64,000 nucleotides of DNA from Periconia sp. R9002 (Eukaryota > Ascomycota > Dothideomycetes > Pleosporales > Periconiaceae). This document shows, in pieces, positions 12,197 through 24,308 of the stretch. Position 1 is the first letter of the stretch, and every line of letters begins with the position of its first letter. The notes beneath the pieces are model-generated. The model did not search any database. It was not told the DNA's origin and saw nothing but the letters and a program-made list of their open reading frames with translations. Where the stretch lies: positions 301,135 through 365,134 of the forward strand of contig JAMAHW010000033.1 of NCBI GenBank assembly GCA_023627715.1. Reading direction: 5' to 3'. The translations under genes were made by a program, and so were the position numbers.

Positions 12197-13488
12197 ATGT
12201 CGAATTTCTTCAATCTCAAGGCACGGCAGGCTGCAGCTGCTCAGGCAAGCTCATCGAAAGCCCCACCGAAGCAGGAACCGAATCGACTACAGCCATGGGT
12301 TGAAAAATAGTCAGTCTGGCCACAATACCGTGAATGCCCGCCTTCTAACAGATGTTTAGCCGTCCCAAAACCCTCTCTGAGGTCACAGCACAGGATAATA
12401 CTATCCAAATTCTCTCTCGTACACTCCAATCGACGAACCTCCCACACATGCTCTTCTATGGCCCCCCAGGAACGGGCAAAACGTCTACGATTCTAGCGCT
12501 CGCGAAGCAGCTATACGGCCCCGAACTCGTCAAGACGCGTGTCCTCGAACTTAACGCCTCCGACGAGCGAGGCATTTCCATTGTTCGAGCCAAAGTCAAG
12601 GACTTTGCACGCCAGCAGCTCTCGGCTGCTCCTTCACATACCATCTCGGTAGAAGATCCAGATGCAGAAGGTGGAGTGAAACAGGTCCGCTATCGCGACA
12701 AGTATCCTTGTCCGCCGTTCAAGATCATTGTGCTTGATGAGGCGGACAGCATGACACAGGATGCGCAGTCGGCGCTACGCCGCACCATGGAGACATACTC
12801 GAAGATGACGCGGTTCTGTCTCGTGTGCAACTACGTGACCAGAATTATTGATCCGCTGGCGAGCAGATGCAGCAAGTTCAGGTTCAAGAGTCTGGATCAA
12901 GGGAACGCAGTGAAGAGGGTGGAAGACATTGCCCAATTAGAGGGTGTGGCTTTGGACAAGGGTGTTAGTGAGGAGCTGGTGAGAGTCGCAGAGGGCGATT
13001 TGAGAAAGGCAATCACATTCTTGCAGTCTGCAGCTCGGCTAGTGGGAGCGGGAGCTACGCAAGAAGGGGGAAAGAGCCGAAAGCGCAAAGTTGTCGAAGA
13101 TGATGAAGATGCAATGGATGTAGATGATGCATCTACGTCTTCCACAGCCGTAACGGCAACGCACATTGCTGAGATCGCCGGCGTAATACCAGCACCGACT
13201 CTTGACGCTCTCACTTTTGCCATCTACCCTTCTACTACCAAATCAATACAGTACAACAAGATTGCAAAAGTGGTGGAGGACATGGTAGCCGAGGGCTGGA
13301 GCTCCGCGCAGACAATCAGTCAATTATACGAGCAAATCATGTTTGACGAGCGCGTGGGAGATGTGCAGAAGATGAAGATAACTGGGCTATTTAGTGAAAC
13401 GGACAAGAGGCTTGCGGATGGAGGTGACGAGCACTTAGCAGTACTGGATTTGGGTCTGCGGATCAGCGGGGTACTCTGCCAGGGGTAG
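12197..13488 (+). CDS. rfc2: Replication factor C subunit (yeast Rfc2 / human RFC4 type)
   Basis: Exons 12197-12309 and 12360-13488 give 413 residues. The intron of 50 nt uses a less common GTCAGT donor and a CTAAC branch site, and splicing restores WVEKYRPKTL, the invariant RFC start motif. Visible landmarks are Walker A (GPPGTGKTST), the LNASDERGI motif of RFC box V, Walker B (IIVLDEADSMT), and the sensor and arginine region PLASRCSKFRFK. The protein is part of the clamp loader that opens PCNA at primer ends. An insertion of about 35 residues after the lid domain, with a basic patch (KSRKRK) and an acidic run, sits between EGDLRKAITFLQSAARL and the collar domain (ADGGDEHLAVLDL). Human RFC4 lacks this insertion. 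MCB-like elements sit just upstream. Confidence 0.95.
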
Positions 13489-13948
13489 TTTTGGAGCAAT
13501 AACAATCCATGGAAGCCTAGGTCTTTCCTTCTAGCGGGCAGTTTAACGATCCTTCTCCTAGGTATCACTGTTCCTCGCTCGCATATGCACACGCGTACTG
13601 GCGACTGCTCCAAGTGGAGTTAGCAGGGATCCCCGCAAAATCAATGAGAGCTTTCCCGATGTGGACATGCCTAGGCTCGACGACTAGATCCGACAATGCT
13701 GCCCATGTGAAGTTGTGCATGGCACCCGGTGGTACTCGGTGCCTGGAGATATTTAACCTCTGTTGCCTTTCCCTGTGTCTCGTTATCACAGTATCTGTCC
13801 TTTCTAAAAAGTGAAGTACTTATACGTACCCCGCGCCAGCATCAACTCTAGTACCTACATAGGTATATACCTGCGAATCACGGGAGATTCACCTCAATAG
13901 TTAATACAGAAAATCGAAAAAAAAAACCCCGTGAAAGAGAATCCAAAC
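13489..13948. other. Intergenic region without a recognised gene
   Basis: Open frames on both strands are under 100 codons and show no family resemblance. A short poly-A stretch lies just before the next start. Confidence 0.45.
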
Positions 13949-14879
13949 ATGGCAGCTCCAAAAGACAAGACCCTCCCGTACCTCTATGGGAAATGGCTCA
14001 TGGTATATACTTCCCACCGGATCCCGTAACCTTCAGATCAATCCCCATCGCTGCTCAGCCTCACTCAAATCCAAACAATCCACATCATCTGTACAAAAGC
14101 ACCGTTTAATTAACCCACTCCACAGAACAAAACCCTCTCCGACAACCCAGACCCTGTCCTCGCGCTCCAAGGCGTAGGCTGGCTCACGCGCAAAGCCATA
14201 GGTCTCGCGACCATAACGCAGTTCATCACTCCCTGTACAACTCCCCTCATCCCCTCCCACCCCACACCCATTAACTAACTCAATCCCTCCCCTATTTTCA
14301 AACAGACAACAAACCCACGGAATTCAACCCCGCAGGCCCACCCGTGCTGCACATCAAGATCGACCAGACGGCTACAGGTGGGATTAAAGGCACCACGGAG
14401 AACCGCACGCTCGATTGGACGTACCGCCCGCACTCGGATTGGCTGTTCGGCGAGATGCAGGGGCGGAGTCGCTTTACGACGGTTAAGAAGCTGGTGGAGG
14501 AGAGTAGGGGGAAAGGGGTTGAGGAGGTATGTTTGTATTCCCCACTATCCCCCCATCTCTTTACTATGTACATACATCTCATATACGCGGCACTTCCCTC
14601 CTGTCAATTGTCTAACCCAATCACAAACAGGACGACGCAACCTTCCTAACCTCAAACTGGCTCCCCGAATCCGCAGACGGCGACGTCATCGAGAGCTTCG
14701 TCGTCAACGAAAAGGCCGGTTGGACCGCGTGGCAGGTCTGGGGGTTTGCGGAACCAAAGGGGAGGGAGGGCGAGAGGTGGCATGTTAGACGCGTTGTGGT
14801 GAGGAAGAAGGGTGGGGAAGGTGTGGATGAAGCGGTTGTTAGGGTTGTGCTGGTGTATGAGTATTTGGGCGAGGTTTGA
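13949..14879 (+). CDS. Conserved fungal lipocalin-like small protein
   Basis: Four exons (13949-14002, 14126-14234, 14306-14526, 14631-14879) give 210 residues. The N-terminus (LPYLYGKWLMNKTLSDNPD) and the later segments ITPYNKPTEFN, KIDQTATGGIKGT, NRTLDWTYRPHSDWLFGEM and KAGWTAWQVWGFAE match a widespread fungal family with the layout of lipocalin/fatty-acid-binding beta barrels: a GxW motif near the start followed by alternating beta strands. No signal peptide or membrane segment is seen, so it is probably cytosolic. The ligand is unknown. All three introns are short and keep the frame; the second uses a GTACAA donor. Codon choice changes from C-rich in exons 2-3 to G/T-rich in exon 4 (see findings). 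Confidence 0.8.
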
Positions 14880-16100
14880 TGGGGCGTGGAGATGGGGTGG
14901 GTGAAGGAGGGATTGGGTGGAATAATACCTACATACTTAGTGCTTTGCAAACTTAACTTAAGAATTCAATCATTCATGGATCAAATGCCTTGGTATTTCA
15001 AATACGCCTCACAGCATTTCCAAACTCCATCCTCTCTCTCCAACCCCACCTTCTCCCAACCACCTCACCTACCCTATGTATGTATAGTACTTGGGTACAC
15101 TTGATACCCTGGAATGCCCATCATAATCTCATATGTACTATACCATACCATTATGTATGTACCAATAGGTACATAGTTCACGCCCATCAAAACTTCACTA
15201 CATACCCATGTAGGTACCGTGCGGTATCCAACTCTTGTCTCTGTACTTTGAGCTCGTTTTCCGTGTCCGTGTCCGTGTCCGTTCTCGTCCCCCTAAACTC
15301 TGCTCCGCTCTGAAGTATTCTCTGGAAGAAACTACACATGTACATACGTACACACATACCTAAACCCCCCCCCTTTTTATTCCCTTTTTTTCTCTCGAAT
15401 GCGAAACCTTCACGGAATCCACGCTCCCCGTAACGCCATCCCTCGCGTCAATCACGCTACGCGGCCCCACTCGCACGCGTGCGCATGGCATTCCAGAGCC
15501 TCCTCACATTTATTATTATTTATAAAAGAAACCGGGCACGCGATATATAATGGACTTGACGCATCATTCTTCTTCTCTAAAAAAATTGTATTTATTTCTT
15601 TTCGACTCAAAGTTGATGCATTCCTCTCGCCATCTCTTTCCCTATCCTTTTCTACTCCCCTCCTCCTCCCTTCAAAGCGAGGAACGTACCTACGCACGCC
15701 TGCTTCCAACTATTCCCGACAGCATCATTGAAAAAACCACTATTCTATCCCGAATTTCCCATCGCAAAGAGTTCTTCCCGTGCTGGTATCATAACAAAAA
15801 CAAAAAATAAAGAAGAGCAACAAACAAACAAACAGTTGCACGACGGCAACGGGCTCGCTATACATGTCTAACGCGAAAAAGAAAACCAACCATATTCATA
15901 TCCATCCCAAAAAAGAGGAACAAAGATGCCCCCGAGGCCCATTCCTAGATGCCCGAGGCCATTCGTAACGTCATATTTCAAAACATCTCGAGTGGTACCG
16001 AGACAAAACGTTTTCGAATGCCCAAATAACGCCCATGTGCAACCCTCGAGTGCATCATAGCCGATTCACATCATATCGTGTCATGATTGCACGGCACCCA
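14880..16100. other. Intergenic region rich in simple sequence
   Basis: It lies between convergent genes. It holds repeated GTAC/TACATA words at 15070-15210, a (CCGTGT)n run near 15259, a C8 tract near 15365 and scattered poly-A. No gene or RNA is recognised. Confidence 0.5.
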
Positions 16101-18541
16101 TCATTCGCCAGCCAAGCTCCCCTCACCGCTGCCAGGCCGACTATCATACATCTGCTCCCTCTCATGGCCCAAGCTGTCATGACTCGACACGCGCACCAGC
16201 TCGCCGCCAGAATCCCGCATCGCTACATCACGCGGACTGCTCTGCCCCGAACCATACTGCTGGCTCTGACCCGGCGGGCCCATGGTGTTCCACTGCCGCG
16301 GGGCGGGTGGCACGCCGGTCCTGCTAATCTGCTGAGCGAGGCTGGGCTTTTCGGCGAGGTTGTTGAGCATGGCCCGCGACGCATCGAGCATGGCGACGGC
16401 GTATTCGAGAAAGTCGGCGCGCTTGGAAGAAACGGAAAGGGTCCAGCGATACTCGCGGAGGCGGGTCTTGTAGAAGTCTGCTTCTTCCTGAGCCGGAGCG
16501 GTGGCCCAGAGTAGAGAACCAAAGGTGCCGATGAGTGTAAAGTTGATTTTGGATGCAAAGTACCAGAAAGACTGGAGATGTTCGGGCTTGAGGCGGTTGA
16601 CAAAGTCCATGGCCGAGATCAGACGGGTCTTGGCGGCGTTGCGGCACATGAAGAAGCCGTATGGGTCAGTGGTGGGATCATCGAGGGATTGGACAATCCG
16701 CCTGTGGAGTGTGATCTCGGTGGCAAAGTATGCGAGATGCAGGTACCCCAATGAAGACAGCTTGCTCTTGGTAGGCGCATTCATCTTGACCGAGGCCGGC
16801 AACCGCTCGTGCCACTGCCGCAGCTTAATCTGCACCGGCTTGGCCCGCTGGATGATCAAATCCGTCGACTTCTTCCCAGCATTCGCAAAATCCTGGATGG
16901 CGACCTGTGTGTAGAAGGTGTCCATGACTTCGGCCATGATCTGGGTCAACGCAATCATCTGTGCAAACAGCACTTGGCCCCGCGCCGTCTCTTCTTGCTC
17001 ATCCTCGCTCTCCTCCTTTCGCATCTCGTACCCATCTGCCTCCTCATTGAAGTCTTCATCCCCTATCGGTTTCACAGCCCAGTTGGGACCGAAAATGTGC
17101 GAGGGCCGCCCGTGGATCAGCGAACTCCACTTGTCCTGCATGTACAGAGCCCATGCAATGCGTTTTCTCAGACCCCGCTCCCATGCCGGAATCGACCACC
17201 CGGAGCAGTCAAGGTGCAGGCCTAATTCCTGACCAATGGCCACCAACTGAGTCGTCAAACTCCACGAGTCCGTCTTGGGCCGCTGCAACAACAGCAATCC
17301 AGCCTGGACAGTTGACAGTTTGGGACGTTCAAAGGCCCGCATGAGTGAACGCATGGCAATGGCCTCTAATTGAGATACATCGGGCTTGGGATGCTGGGCG
17401 AGCCTTGCATCGTACGTCCACCAGTTCAGGGCGAGAATGTACATGCCCGCCATGAGGGCCGGGGAAAAGGAGCGGTCGCCATTGCGGTACCGGGTAATGA
17501 AAAGCTGCTTTTGTATAATGGGAAAACTAGTATGGACGACCCGAAAGTAGAGATCCAGCAGGGCAGGGCCATGTGGATGCACCGTCCGCTCAACGTGATT
17601 CAGAGCCTCGACCTCGTCGGCATAGTCTTGAGTATGTTCATCAGGCAGCATGATGAAACACTCATGATCGTTGACTCGACGGAGGGTGCCCAGGTCGAAA
17701 GTGGATTCGTTGCGAGTATCAAAAGGAGACAGGCCAATGAGCAAAGAATCAAAGGGAGAACTCAGGCCGATATATCTGCTATGTTGGCGTTGCTGAAGGC
17801 CCAAAGTCTCTCCAAGGTAAGGGATGTGGACGCTGGCCAATGGGGGTTGGGCTGGAGGCGGACTAGGGGCAGTGGCAGTTATCGTAGGCGTCGGCAGCGC
17901 TAGTGGAGGCGGCTCAGCATCGACAGATCTGCTAGCTGCGTCAGTAACGTTGAATGATAAGATAACAACACCGCACCGGAGATGCCATGATTTATGTATA
18001 TTGCGGATTGAGACCCAACTGGGCCATGGTCGACGCCGTTGAGGTTGAGGACAGGCCCGATGCAGTCTAGCGGGATCCATGCAAGCGACAGCCCTACGAC
18101 CAATGCAAGACGATGGGACGAAATGGTTAAACAAACAACGTACCTCTTCTTCTGGTTGTTGGGCGAGTCCTTCTTTCCGTCTCCGACAACCTTGCGCTTC
18201 CGCGGCAACGGGCTCTGGACGAAGGTGCACTCCTGCTTGTGGAACTCACACAGCACACACAGAGCAGCGCCCTCGTTGATGACACAGCGGCTCTTCCTCC
18301 TCCTGCAGGCGTCACAGGGCCTCTCTCGTCTTGAACGGGCGTTGGATGTGGAGGTTACGCCGGGCTTGCCAGAAATGACACCGCCGTCTCTTCCGGTGGG
18401 CGAGGGCTTTGGCTGCTGTTGCTGTAGTTGTTGTTGCTGCTGCTGCTGCTGCTGCTGTTGAGGCTTCTTGGGGCGGGCAGCGGCAATGGGGACAGGAGAC
18501 GGGCGCGGTATAGCAGGTTGTATGGCCACGGCGGTCGACAT
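16101..18541 (-). CDS. tamA: Zn2Cys6 transcription factor, TamA/Dal81 type
   Basis: Exon 1 (18541-18144) encodes a Pro/Gln-rich N-terminus with a glutamine tract (about residues 28-43) and a Zn2Cys6 cluster at residues 76-105 with spacing C-x2-C-x6-C-x8-C-x2-C-x6-C (RPCDACRRRKSRC). The main exon ends at 16101 and carries the fungal_trans middle homology domain, with LLLLQRPKTDSWSLTTQL and ALYMQDKWSSLIHGRPSHI. These match TamA of Aspergillus and Dal81/Uga35 of yeast, a coactivator for nitrogen-catabolic genes. The junction is ambiguous. The donor at 18143 (GTACGT) can join 18066 (77-nt intron, 787 residues) or 17928 (215-nt intron, ACTGAC branch site, 741 residues). The second is favoured because the extra stretch of the first reads like non-coding DNA. 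The orthologue name is from memory of the family; the class is certain. Confidence 0.75.
18414..18462 (-). repeat. CAG/CAA trinucleotide tract (poly-Gln)
   Basis: The coding strand carries a run of CAG and CAA codons interrupted once by CTA. It gives about 15 glutamines N-terminal to the zinc cluster of the TamA-type regulator. Length variation between strains would be expected. Confidence 0.85.
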
Positions 18542-21500
18542 GTCGATTACCTATAGGAAGAAGGGTTGGGCGAGGGATATGTGGACTGCAGATAAGGATG
18601 TGGAGTGACTGATATGGCGATGCAGAATGGGGAACCTGTCACACGACGTGGATATATCGGGATACGTGGTTGCTTATCGCAGCGTGGGAGGAATTGCAGC
18701 AGCTGAAGAAAAGGGAGACGTGGTTCCTTGGGTGGTGGTTGATGGTAGCGGTTGGAAGGGATATCAAGGGCCTAAATTGCCCGTGATGGCGGCGAGCAGG
18801 ATGAGGTGGGCTGTGGTGCGTGCCGTCATTGAAGGTTTGGCGGAGACACAGCAGCAGCGGAAGCGTAGAGTGGGATATGTCTGTCGACAAGGCGAAGATG
18901 GGATCGATTTCCAGCCCAGCGTAGGTAAGTAGGTAGATAATGATGCAGGGCGGAGATCTAGGACCCGGGGATGGGACTGGCTGGAGACTGGGGTGTGGGG
19001 CTGCACTGTGCAGAGTGCAGACAAGCCAGGTGAGGGTATATGTATGGTGTATGGGGGGTTAGATGGAGACGGAGCTGGAGGGACGGAAAAAGAAACGAGT
19101 ACAATGCACAATGCACAGTGCACAAGAATCAAGGCATGGCCGAGAGGAGGGAAGGAGAAAAGAAAGGGCAGGATAACTATTTTTTGCAGGACGTCTGTCT
19201 ATTCACATCTTTTTGAGGTTTGGGGTTGCGCCGACATGTGCCTGGCCAAGCGCGTTACAAAAGGTTACCGTTTGTCATGGAAAGTGCGTCCGGGCTGCCC
19301 GTCACCCCCTTTGGGCTAGCGCGTAGTATCGAGATAAGCAACAGCGGCAGGGCCAATCAGGGCGGGGCTATTCCCCCACTAGCTTCAACGTGCGCGTAAA
19401 AACATGACAAAGGCCATATCTGCTATCGACTCGCACATGCTCCGAGACCAACGATGAATTGCTGTTAGGTACGAGTTTGCTTCTTCCGCCATGGCGTTGA
19501 TCTCTTCAACGTCACACCCCAATTCTCCGCCAGCTTCAATCTTGATCATGGCCTCATTGCCTCATGCAGCGTCATGCTGTATCCCTCTCTCTCTCTCTTT
19601 AACCGTCTTGCACCGCGGAACATAATCTCGTAGCCCACCAGCAACGTATGTACATTTCTACATGTATGTATGTATCTATGTACTGTAACGTATACTACTA
19701 ATCTTCGGTAGCACCGCAGTTACATGTAACACCGTTGGACCGGAGCACGTGTGTGCCCATCGCCAAGTCACGCGACCACGATGCCCAGCACCTGCTTCCC
19801 ATCTAACATCTCCCATTCAAAGATCTCCCAGATAGATCCACCAATACATGTTTATCATCCAACAAACTCCTCCATCAAAGATCCACTCACCAACAGTCCG
19901 CCTACCAAACGAAAAGAAGCCCCGGCAATTTCCCCAAATATCCCCCAGAGCGGTGACGGCACGGCCCACCTACCCTCTTCACAGCTTGACGCCGCGAACT
20001 TCACGTTGGCGCCCAAAGAAACTCAACTTTGATTTGAGTGTCGCCAATCTAGATTCGCCGCCATCCCTCCACTCCCTCCTCCATCGCTATGTTTTTCAAT
20101 TTCGAACTCCCCCCGGGCTCCGATCTTCCCCGTTGTATCCCTGTCCCGTCCCACATTACATAATGATATTTTCTCTCCAGACGACAGATGCATGGGAAAA
20201 CGCGGCGTGCGCGGCACCAAACGACAACGACGTCGACAGCTCGCCTCGCCACCTACTAACGCCCTAGTCTACATCTCGCTGCACCAATAAGGCAATTCAC
20301 ACTAACTCTTTTCCAACGATTAACCTTCCGTAAGGCTCGCCATGCGTACATTCCAGCATTCCTACAGTTGAGCTGCGACTACACCGCCTGCTCTCATTTC
20401 ACCCTTCCTGCCTCGCTCTTTTTCCACCGCCTCGCCTCGCCTCTGTCTCCGTAATTCCTCCGTGTACGCGCGGATCATGACTCCATCTAGTCGTCCTCGT
20501 CATACCTGTACACTACGGTACATTTCGCTGCGAATCCAGTCTGTTCGAAAAGTAGCGAGGGTAGTTGATCGGTACACTAATTACACACAAGCCGAACTAC
20601 ACCGTGAAATCGGCGGATCCATGGACTTGACATGTCTAGGCGTTTGAATCTGCCCCATCCACCAAGCGCCTTCTCTTCTGTTTCAAACTCAACTACCGGA
20701 TGCGTAGAGCCTTGGCACGCTCCTAGGTATCCGCGGATTGATCCCCTTACAAACCCAAATGCTCTCGGATATAACGAGCAGCTGAATGAGGCGATTCGTA
20801 AGCAGTTCAAGGGGCTAACCAAAAACCAACTTGGATGTAAGATGTAAATTTACCTTTGTTTAAGACGGACTATTTCGTAGTGTTTCCACCTAGACAAAAA
20901 AAAGGAATTCCAAAAGGAGTGACCCAAAAAGGTGGAAAGGCCTTGAGTGAGTACCAAACAATACGTAGATCTAAAGATATAATGACCTATTTGCTGTATC
21001 TGTACTTTCAATATATACATATATATTGTCCGTGTACGGATACCTGGGTAGCACTTCAACTATTTGTTTTGCCCGTCAAGTACACTTCTACTCGTCTGAT
21101 TGCTTTTCTCCGGAATAGGCCGCAACGTTTAGACTACGGTCAATAGTAAAATGGTTCTGCCTAACTAATCTAAACTGCGATAAATAACGGCGAAAGATTT
21201 CTAGAAATATGTACTTGGAATCTATAGAATCAAAGTCTCTCTCTCTCTCTCTCTCTCTCTTCTACCGTACCTACTCACTCACTCACTCACTCACTCACTC
21301 ACTCACTCACTCACTCACTCACTTATTTCCATACCAAAGCAAACCAAGCACACCCCACAAACCAAACACCAACGCATCACACACATACACACGTACATAC
21401 ATACACATTCAAACACTCCATTCCACAAAAAAGACTCCCTTAGCTAGCTAGCTAGCTAGCCAGCTAGGTAGGTAGGTAAGTACGATAGAACTTCTCTATA

Positions 21501-21674
21501 TTATAACCATCACCTTTCATCTTCTTCTGTATACTTGTATATATATATATATAAATTTATACTTCCACAAAAAAACAATTAGGAGAAAAAAGTTGAGACG
21601 CAATAAACCCTCCCCCTTCCCCAAAAAACAAAAGTCCACAACATTACCAAACCCTCCTCCCCTCCCCCAAAAAC
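18542..21674. other. 3.1-kb gene-poor interval
   Basis: It is upstream of the TamA-type gene and downstream of the C2H2 gene. No open frame above about 140 codons and none with family resemblance is present. The first part may be a long promoter and 5' leader of the regulator. A plus-strand frame at 20632-20847 (containing NEQLNEAIRKQFKGLTKNQL) looks protein-like but is only 71 codons and could be a relic. The right end is a microsatellite cluster listed separately. Confidence 0.5.
21235..21480. repeat. Cluster of microsatellites
   Basis: In order: a CT dinucleotide run (about 21236-21261), an ACTC tetranucleotide run of about 12 copies (about 21273-21322), a CA-rich stretch, and GCTA then GGTA runs (about 21440-21478). 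A TA run follows near 21538-21553. All lie just downstream of the C2H2 gene, probably in or after its 3' UTR. Confidence 0.85.
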
Positions 21675-24308
21675 TCACCTCAACCCATAAACATCAACCC
21701 CATTCATCAACCGCACCGGCGCCCCAGCAATCAAACTACTCCTCAATACCAACCCGCCCAACACACTCCCGTGCACCCTCCGATACCGCTTCGCCAACCC
21801 CTTCTTCCCCCCCATCTTCTCCTCACCTTCCTCCCGAACAAACAACCGATTCCGCATCGAAGCATCCATTTTCTTGCGGTAGAACGTCGGACACGTGTGT
21901 GCTGCGTCAACGGGTGGGGATGGCGCTGGTGCAGCATACATATCTTTGCGATGGTGAGGGTTTGGGAGTTGGAGGACGGGCGGTGGGGGAGGGGGAGGAG
22001 GTGCAGAGGGAGGGTGTGAAGGGGGGATGTTGTGCCGTACGACGTCGATGCTTGCGGCGCGGGAGGAGAAGATGCTGAGGTGTGGTTGGGGTGGGTCTGC
22101 GTCGATGGAGGAGCGGAGGGTGTGGACGGAGGATTTGCGGAGTTTGCGGGGGGGAAGGGGTGGTGAGGGGAGGGGGGTTGAGGGGGTGAGGTCCATGAAG
22201 TTGAGTTTTGGGGGTGGTGGTGGCGGAGGTGGGTCTGTGGGGTGTTTATGTTTTTTGGTTGGTTTTGGTGTTGTGGTGGTCGTGGTGGTGGTATTGTTGG
22301 GGTCTGTGAAGGCGCGGCGGAGGATGGTGGGAGTTGGGTCGATGGGGGTGAAGACGGCGGGGGTGGTTTTCTTGCACGTCTTGACGAGGAGCGTCCAGCC
22401 GGCGAAGAGGGTCGCGTCGTTGTTGGTGCGGTGCGAGTCCTGGAGGTGCTGTCGGAAGCGCTGGCCCGAGAAGTAGAGGCGTTGGCTGCAGTTGCGGAAG
22501 TTGTGGAGTGATATGTGCTCTTTTAGGACGGCCCCTTTGACCCTTCCCGTCCCTCTTACTAGCGATTCGTTACAGTAGCAGCAGATGGCTTCCAGGTCTT
22601 CATCAACACGGGCTGGGTATATCGTGTGTTGCATCCCGGGGAGGAAGCTGCACGACCACATGGTGCATACCGGATGGAGCTTCTGGGCTGTCGAGAGGCT
22701 GTCGTATATACGCTCGCAGTATCCACACTTGTGTGGCTGCCCTGGATTCGATGGCGTGTTGTTGCGATCCACTATCTTATGACTGATTCGCCCCGCCCAC
22801 CACGACATCATATCCAGGCCTGCTATGAAGTGAGCGGCAACGTGATCAGTCCGCTCCCGATAAGTCGAAAAGAGCTGACCGCAGAAACCACAGTGGAGAG
22901 CTTGATGGCCGAACTGGACTGGAAGGGGGTAGCGCCATGCTTCCAGCAACTCTGACAGACGGAGAGGCTTCTGATCAGGACTGACCTTGTGCTCCTGGCT
23001 GACATGCTGTAGGAAATAGTCTTGCTGCGAAAACGTGCGCTCCGAGAGTGGTCTGGATTGACACGTCAGATAATTATGGTCGGCAAGATGAGAAGGACTG
23101 GGATCCTTTTTGGCGCAGAATGGGCATCGCTTTGGAAAGTCTCCTGTGCGCGGGCAGCAGACCCAAAGTTCTTCCGGCATGTGAATGGTCTGCTCATGCT
23201 TCATCCATTCTGTCTGACTCGGGAATCGCTTCTGGCAAAAGGTGCAGTAGAATCGGATACGTTTGATCGATTTACTGGGAAGTGATGGTGCAGACTGTTG
23301 TTTCTGACCAACGGCTTTGCGTGCTTTATGGTCCAAGGCATCACTTGATTTTGCTCTCCGTGGACCCTTGTCCTGGTTGCTTTCCTGGAACCAGCTTGTG
23401 CTCGGTAGTCCTGGAATATCGTTAATCGGGCTTGTGGTGACCATACTCGCTGCACTTGATTTCGGTCGCTTGATGCTTTGGGCGTCTGTCACATCTCCGC
23501 CGAGAATCCACGCGAGTTTTGGTTTTTGCGCCATTTTTGCATAAGCCATCTCATCAGTGACCCTCACATCATCTCGCACCGTCTTACGCCCTCGCATATG
23601 TTCTTGCAGAGCCTTGGCTTGATCCTGAATGCGAGCGATCTCAGCCTCTGCTTTCGCTTTGTAGTCTGTGGTTTGGTCTGGTGAATACAATGGCGTCATA
23701 TCAATCTGGGGTGCCCAACTCTTTTCCGTATCCACTGTCCTAGAGGTCGTTGGTCTTTCCAATGACCCTGCTGCTGCTCCCGTGAGATTCAGCCCGGCGA
23801 TTTTAGGAACCTCTGGTACACCTGAATGAGTTGTGCTCCGGCGGTGGTGGTTGACCCTGGAGATAACGCTATAGGACGTGCCTGTAGACGCAGGCGCACT
23901 TCCAGAAGTGTGGCATGTACGATGACCTTCTGAATTGGCATCATAGGAGCTATCACGTGAATGAGCTCTGCGGATTGTCGACGGAGAGTCCCTTGGGCTG
24001 TGCTTCTTCAGTGCTCTATCGATCGCTGGAACAGAGGCCGGCTCGTCCTCCAGCGGAGCGCTCAAGTAGCGTTCGATAGACATGCGATCGACGGAGTGTG
24101 ACGCTGTTGTTCTGCCAGCACTGTCGATGCGAGGGGGGAAGGTAGGCTGCGGCCTTTGTAATCTATCATCGTCCACGTCTACAGAATCATGCCTCTGCAG
24201 TGGTAATAATGCTTCTGACTTGCTCGTGAGCAGATGCTGAGGAGCTCGCTTGGCCAACATACCGGAGATGGACTTTCGAATACGATGGTTATGAAGCCAT
24301 GTTTTCAT
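21675..24308 (-). CDS. Large fungal C2H2 zinc-finger protein
   Basis: A single uninterrupted frame gives 877 residues. The first 340 residues are disordered and Ser/Arg-rich. Zinc-finger-like units follow: FYCTFCQKRF..H..H (about 353-376), CPFCAKK (about 395-411), LHCGFCGQLF..H..H (about 472-493), KCGYCERIY (about 528-545) and CCYCNESL further on. The final 270 residues are low complexity, with Thr8 and three Pro runs, and end in a basic segment. The fingers and the lack of any other domain suggest a nuclear DNA- or RNA-binding regulator, as in many uncharacterised filamentous-fungal proteins. The target is unknown. The coding strand is very C-rich near codons 680-790 and switches to G-rich in the last 100 codons (see findings). 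An unseen intron in the low-complexity tail cannot be excluded. Confidence 0.75.
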   Translation of the reverse strand: MKTWLHNHRIRKSISGMLAKRAPQHLLTSKSEALLPLQRHDSVDVDDDRLQRPQPTFPPRIDSAGRTTASHSVDRMSIERYLSAPLEDEPASVPAIDRALKKHSPRDSPSTIRRAHSRDSSYDANSEGHRTCHTSGSAPASTGTSYSVISRVNHHRRSTTHSGVPEVPKIAGLNLTGAAAGSLERPTTSRTVDTEKSWAPQIDMTPLYSPDQTTDYKAKAEAEIARIQDQAKALQEHMRGRKTVRDDVRVTDEMAYAKMAQKPKLAWILGGDVTDAQSIKRPKSSAASMVTTSPINDIPGLPSTSWFQESNQDKGPRRAKSSDALDHKARKAVGQKQQSAPSLPSKSIKRIRFYCTFCQKRFPSQTEWMKHEQTIHMPEELWVCCPRTGDFPKRCPFCAKKDPSPSHLADHNYLTCQSRPLSERTFSQQDYFLQHVSQEHKVSPDQKPLRLSELLEAWRYPLPVQFGHQALHCGFCGQLFSTYRERTDHVAAHFIAGLDMMSWWAGRISHKIVDRNNTPSNPGQPHKCGYCERIYDSLSTAQKLHPVCTMWSCSFLPGMQHTIYPARVDEDLEAICCYCNESLVRGTGRVKGAVLKEHISLHNFRNCSQRLYFSGQRFRQHLQDSHRTNNDATLFAGWTLLVKTCKKTTPAVFTPIDPTPTILRRAFTDPNNTTTTTTTTPKPTKKHKHPTDPPPPPPPPKLNFMDLTPSTPLPSPPLPPRKLRKSSVHTLRSSIDADPPQPHLSIFSSRAASIDVVRHNIPPSHPPSAPPPPPPPPVLQLPNPHHRKDMYAAPAPSPPVDAAHTCPTFYRKKMDASMRNRLFVREEGEEKMGGKKGLAKRYRRVHGSVLGGLVLRSSLIAGAPVRLMNGVDVYGLR

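Noticed and set aside
15399..15810. Plus-strand frames of 86-110 codons
   Set aside because: Pyrimidine-rich simple sequence between convergent genes; no start context, splice partner or family resemblance.
21273..21322. Array of ACTC repeats as a possible CRISPR
   Set aside because: A simple tetranucleotide microsatellite without spacers, in a eukaryotic genome.
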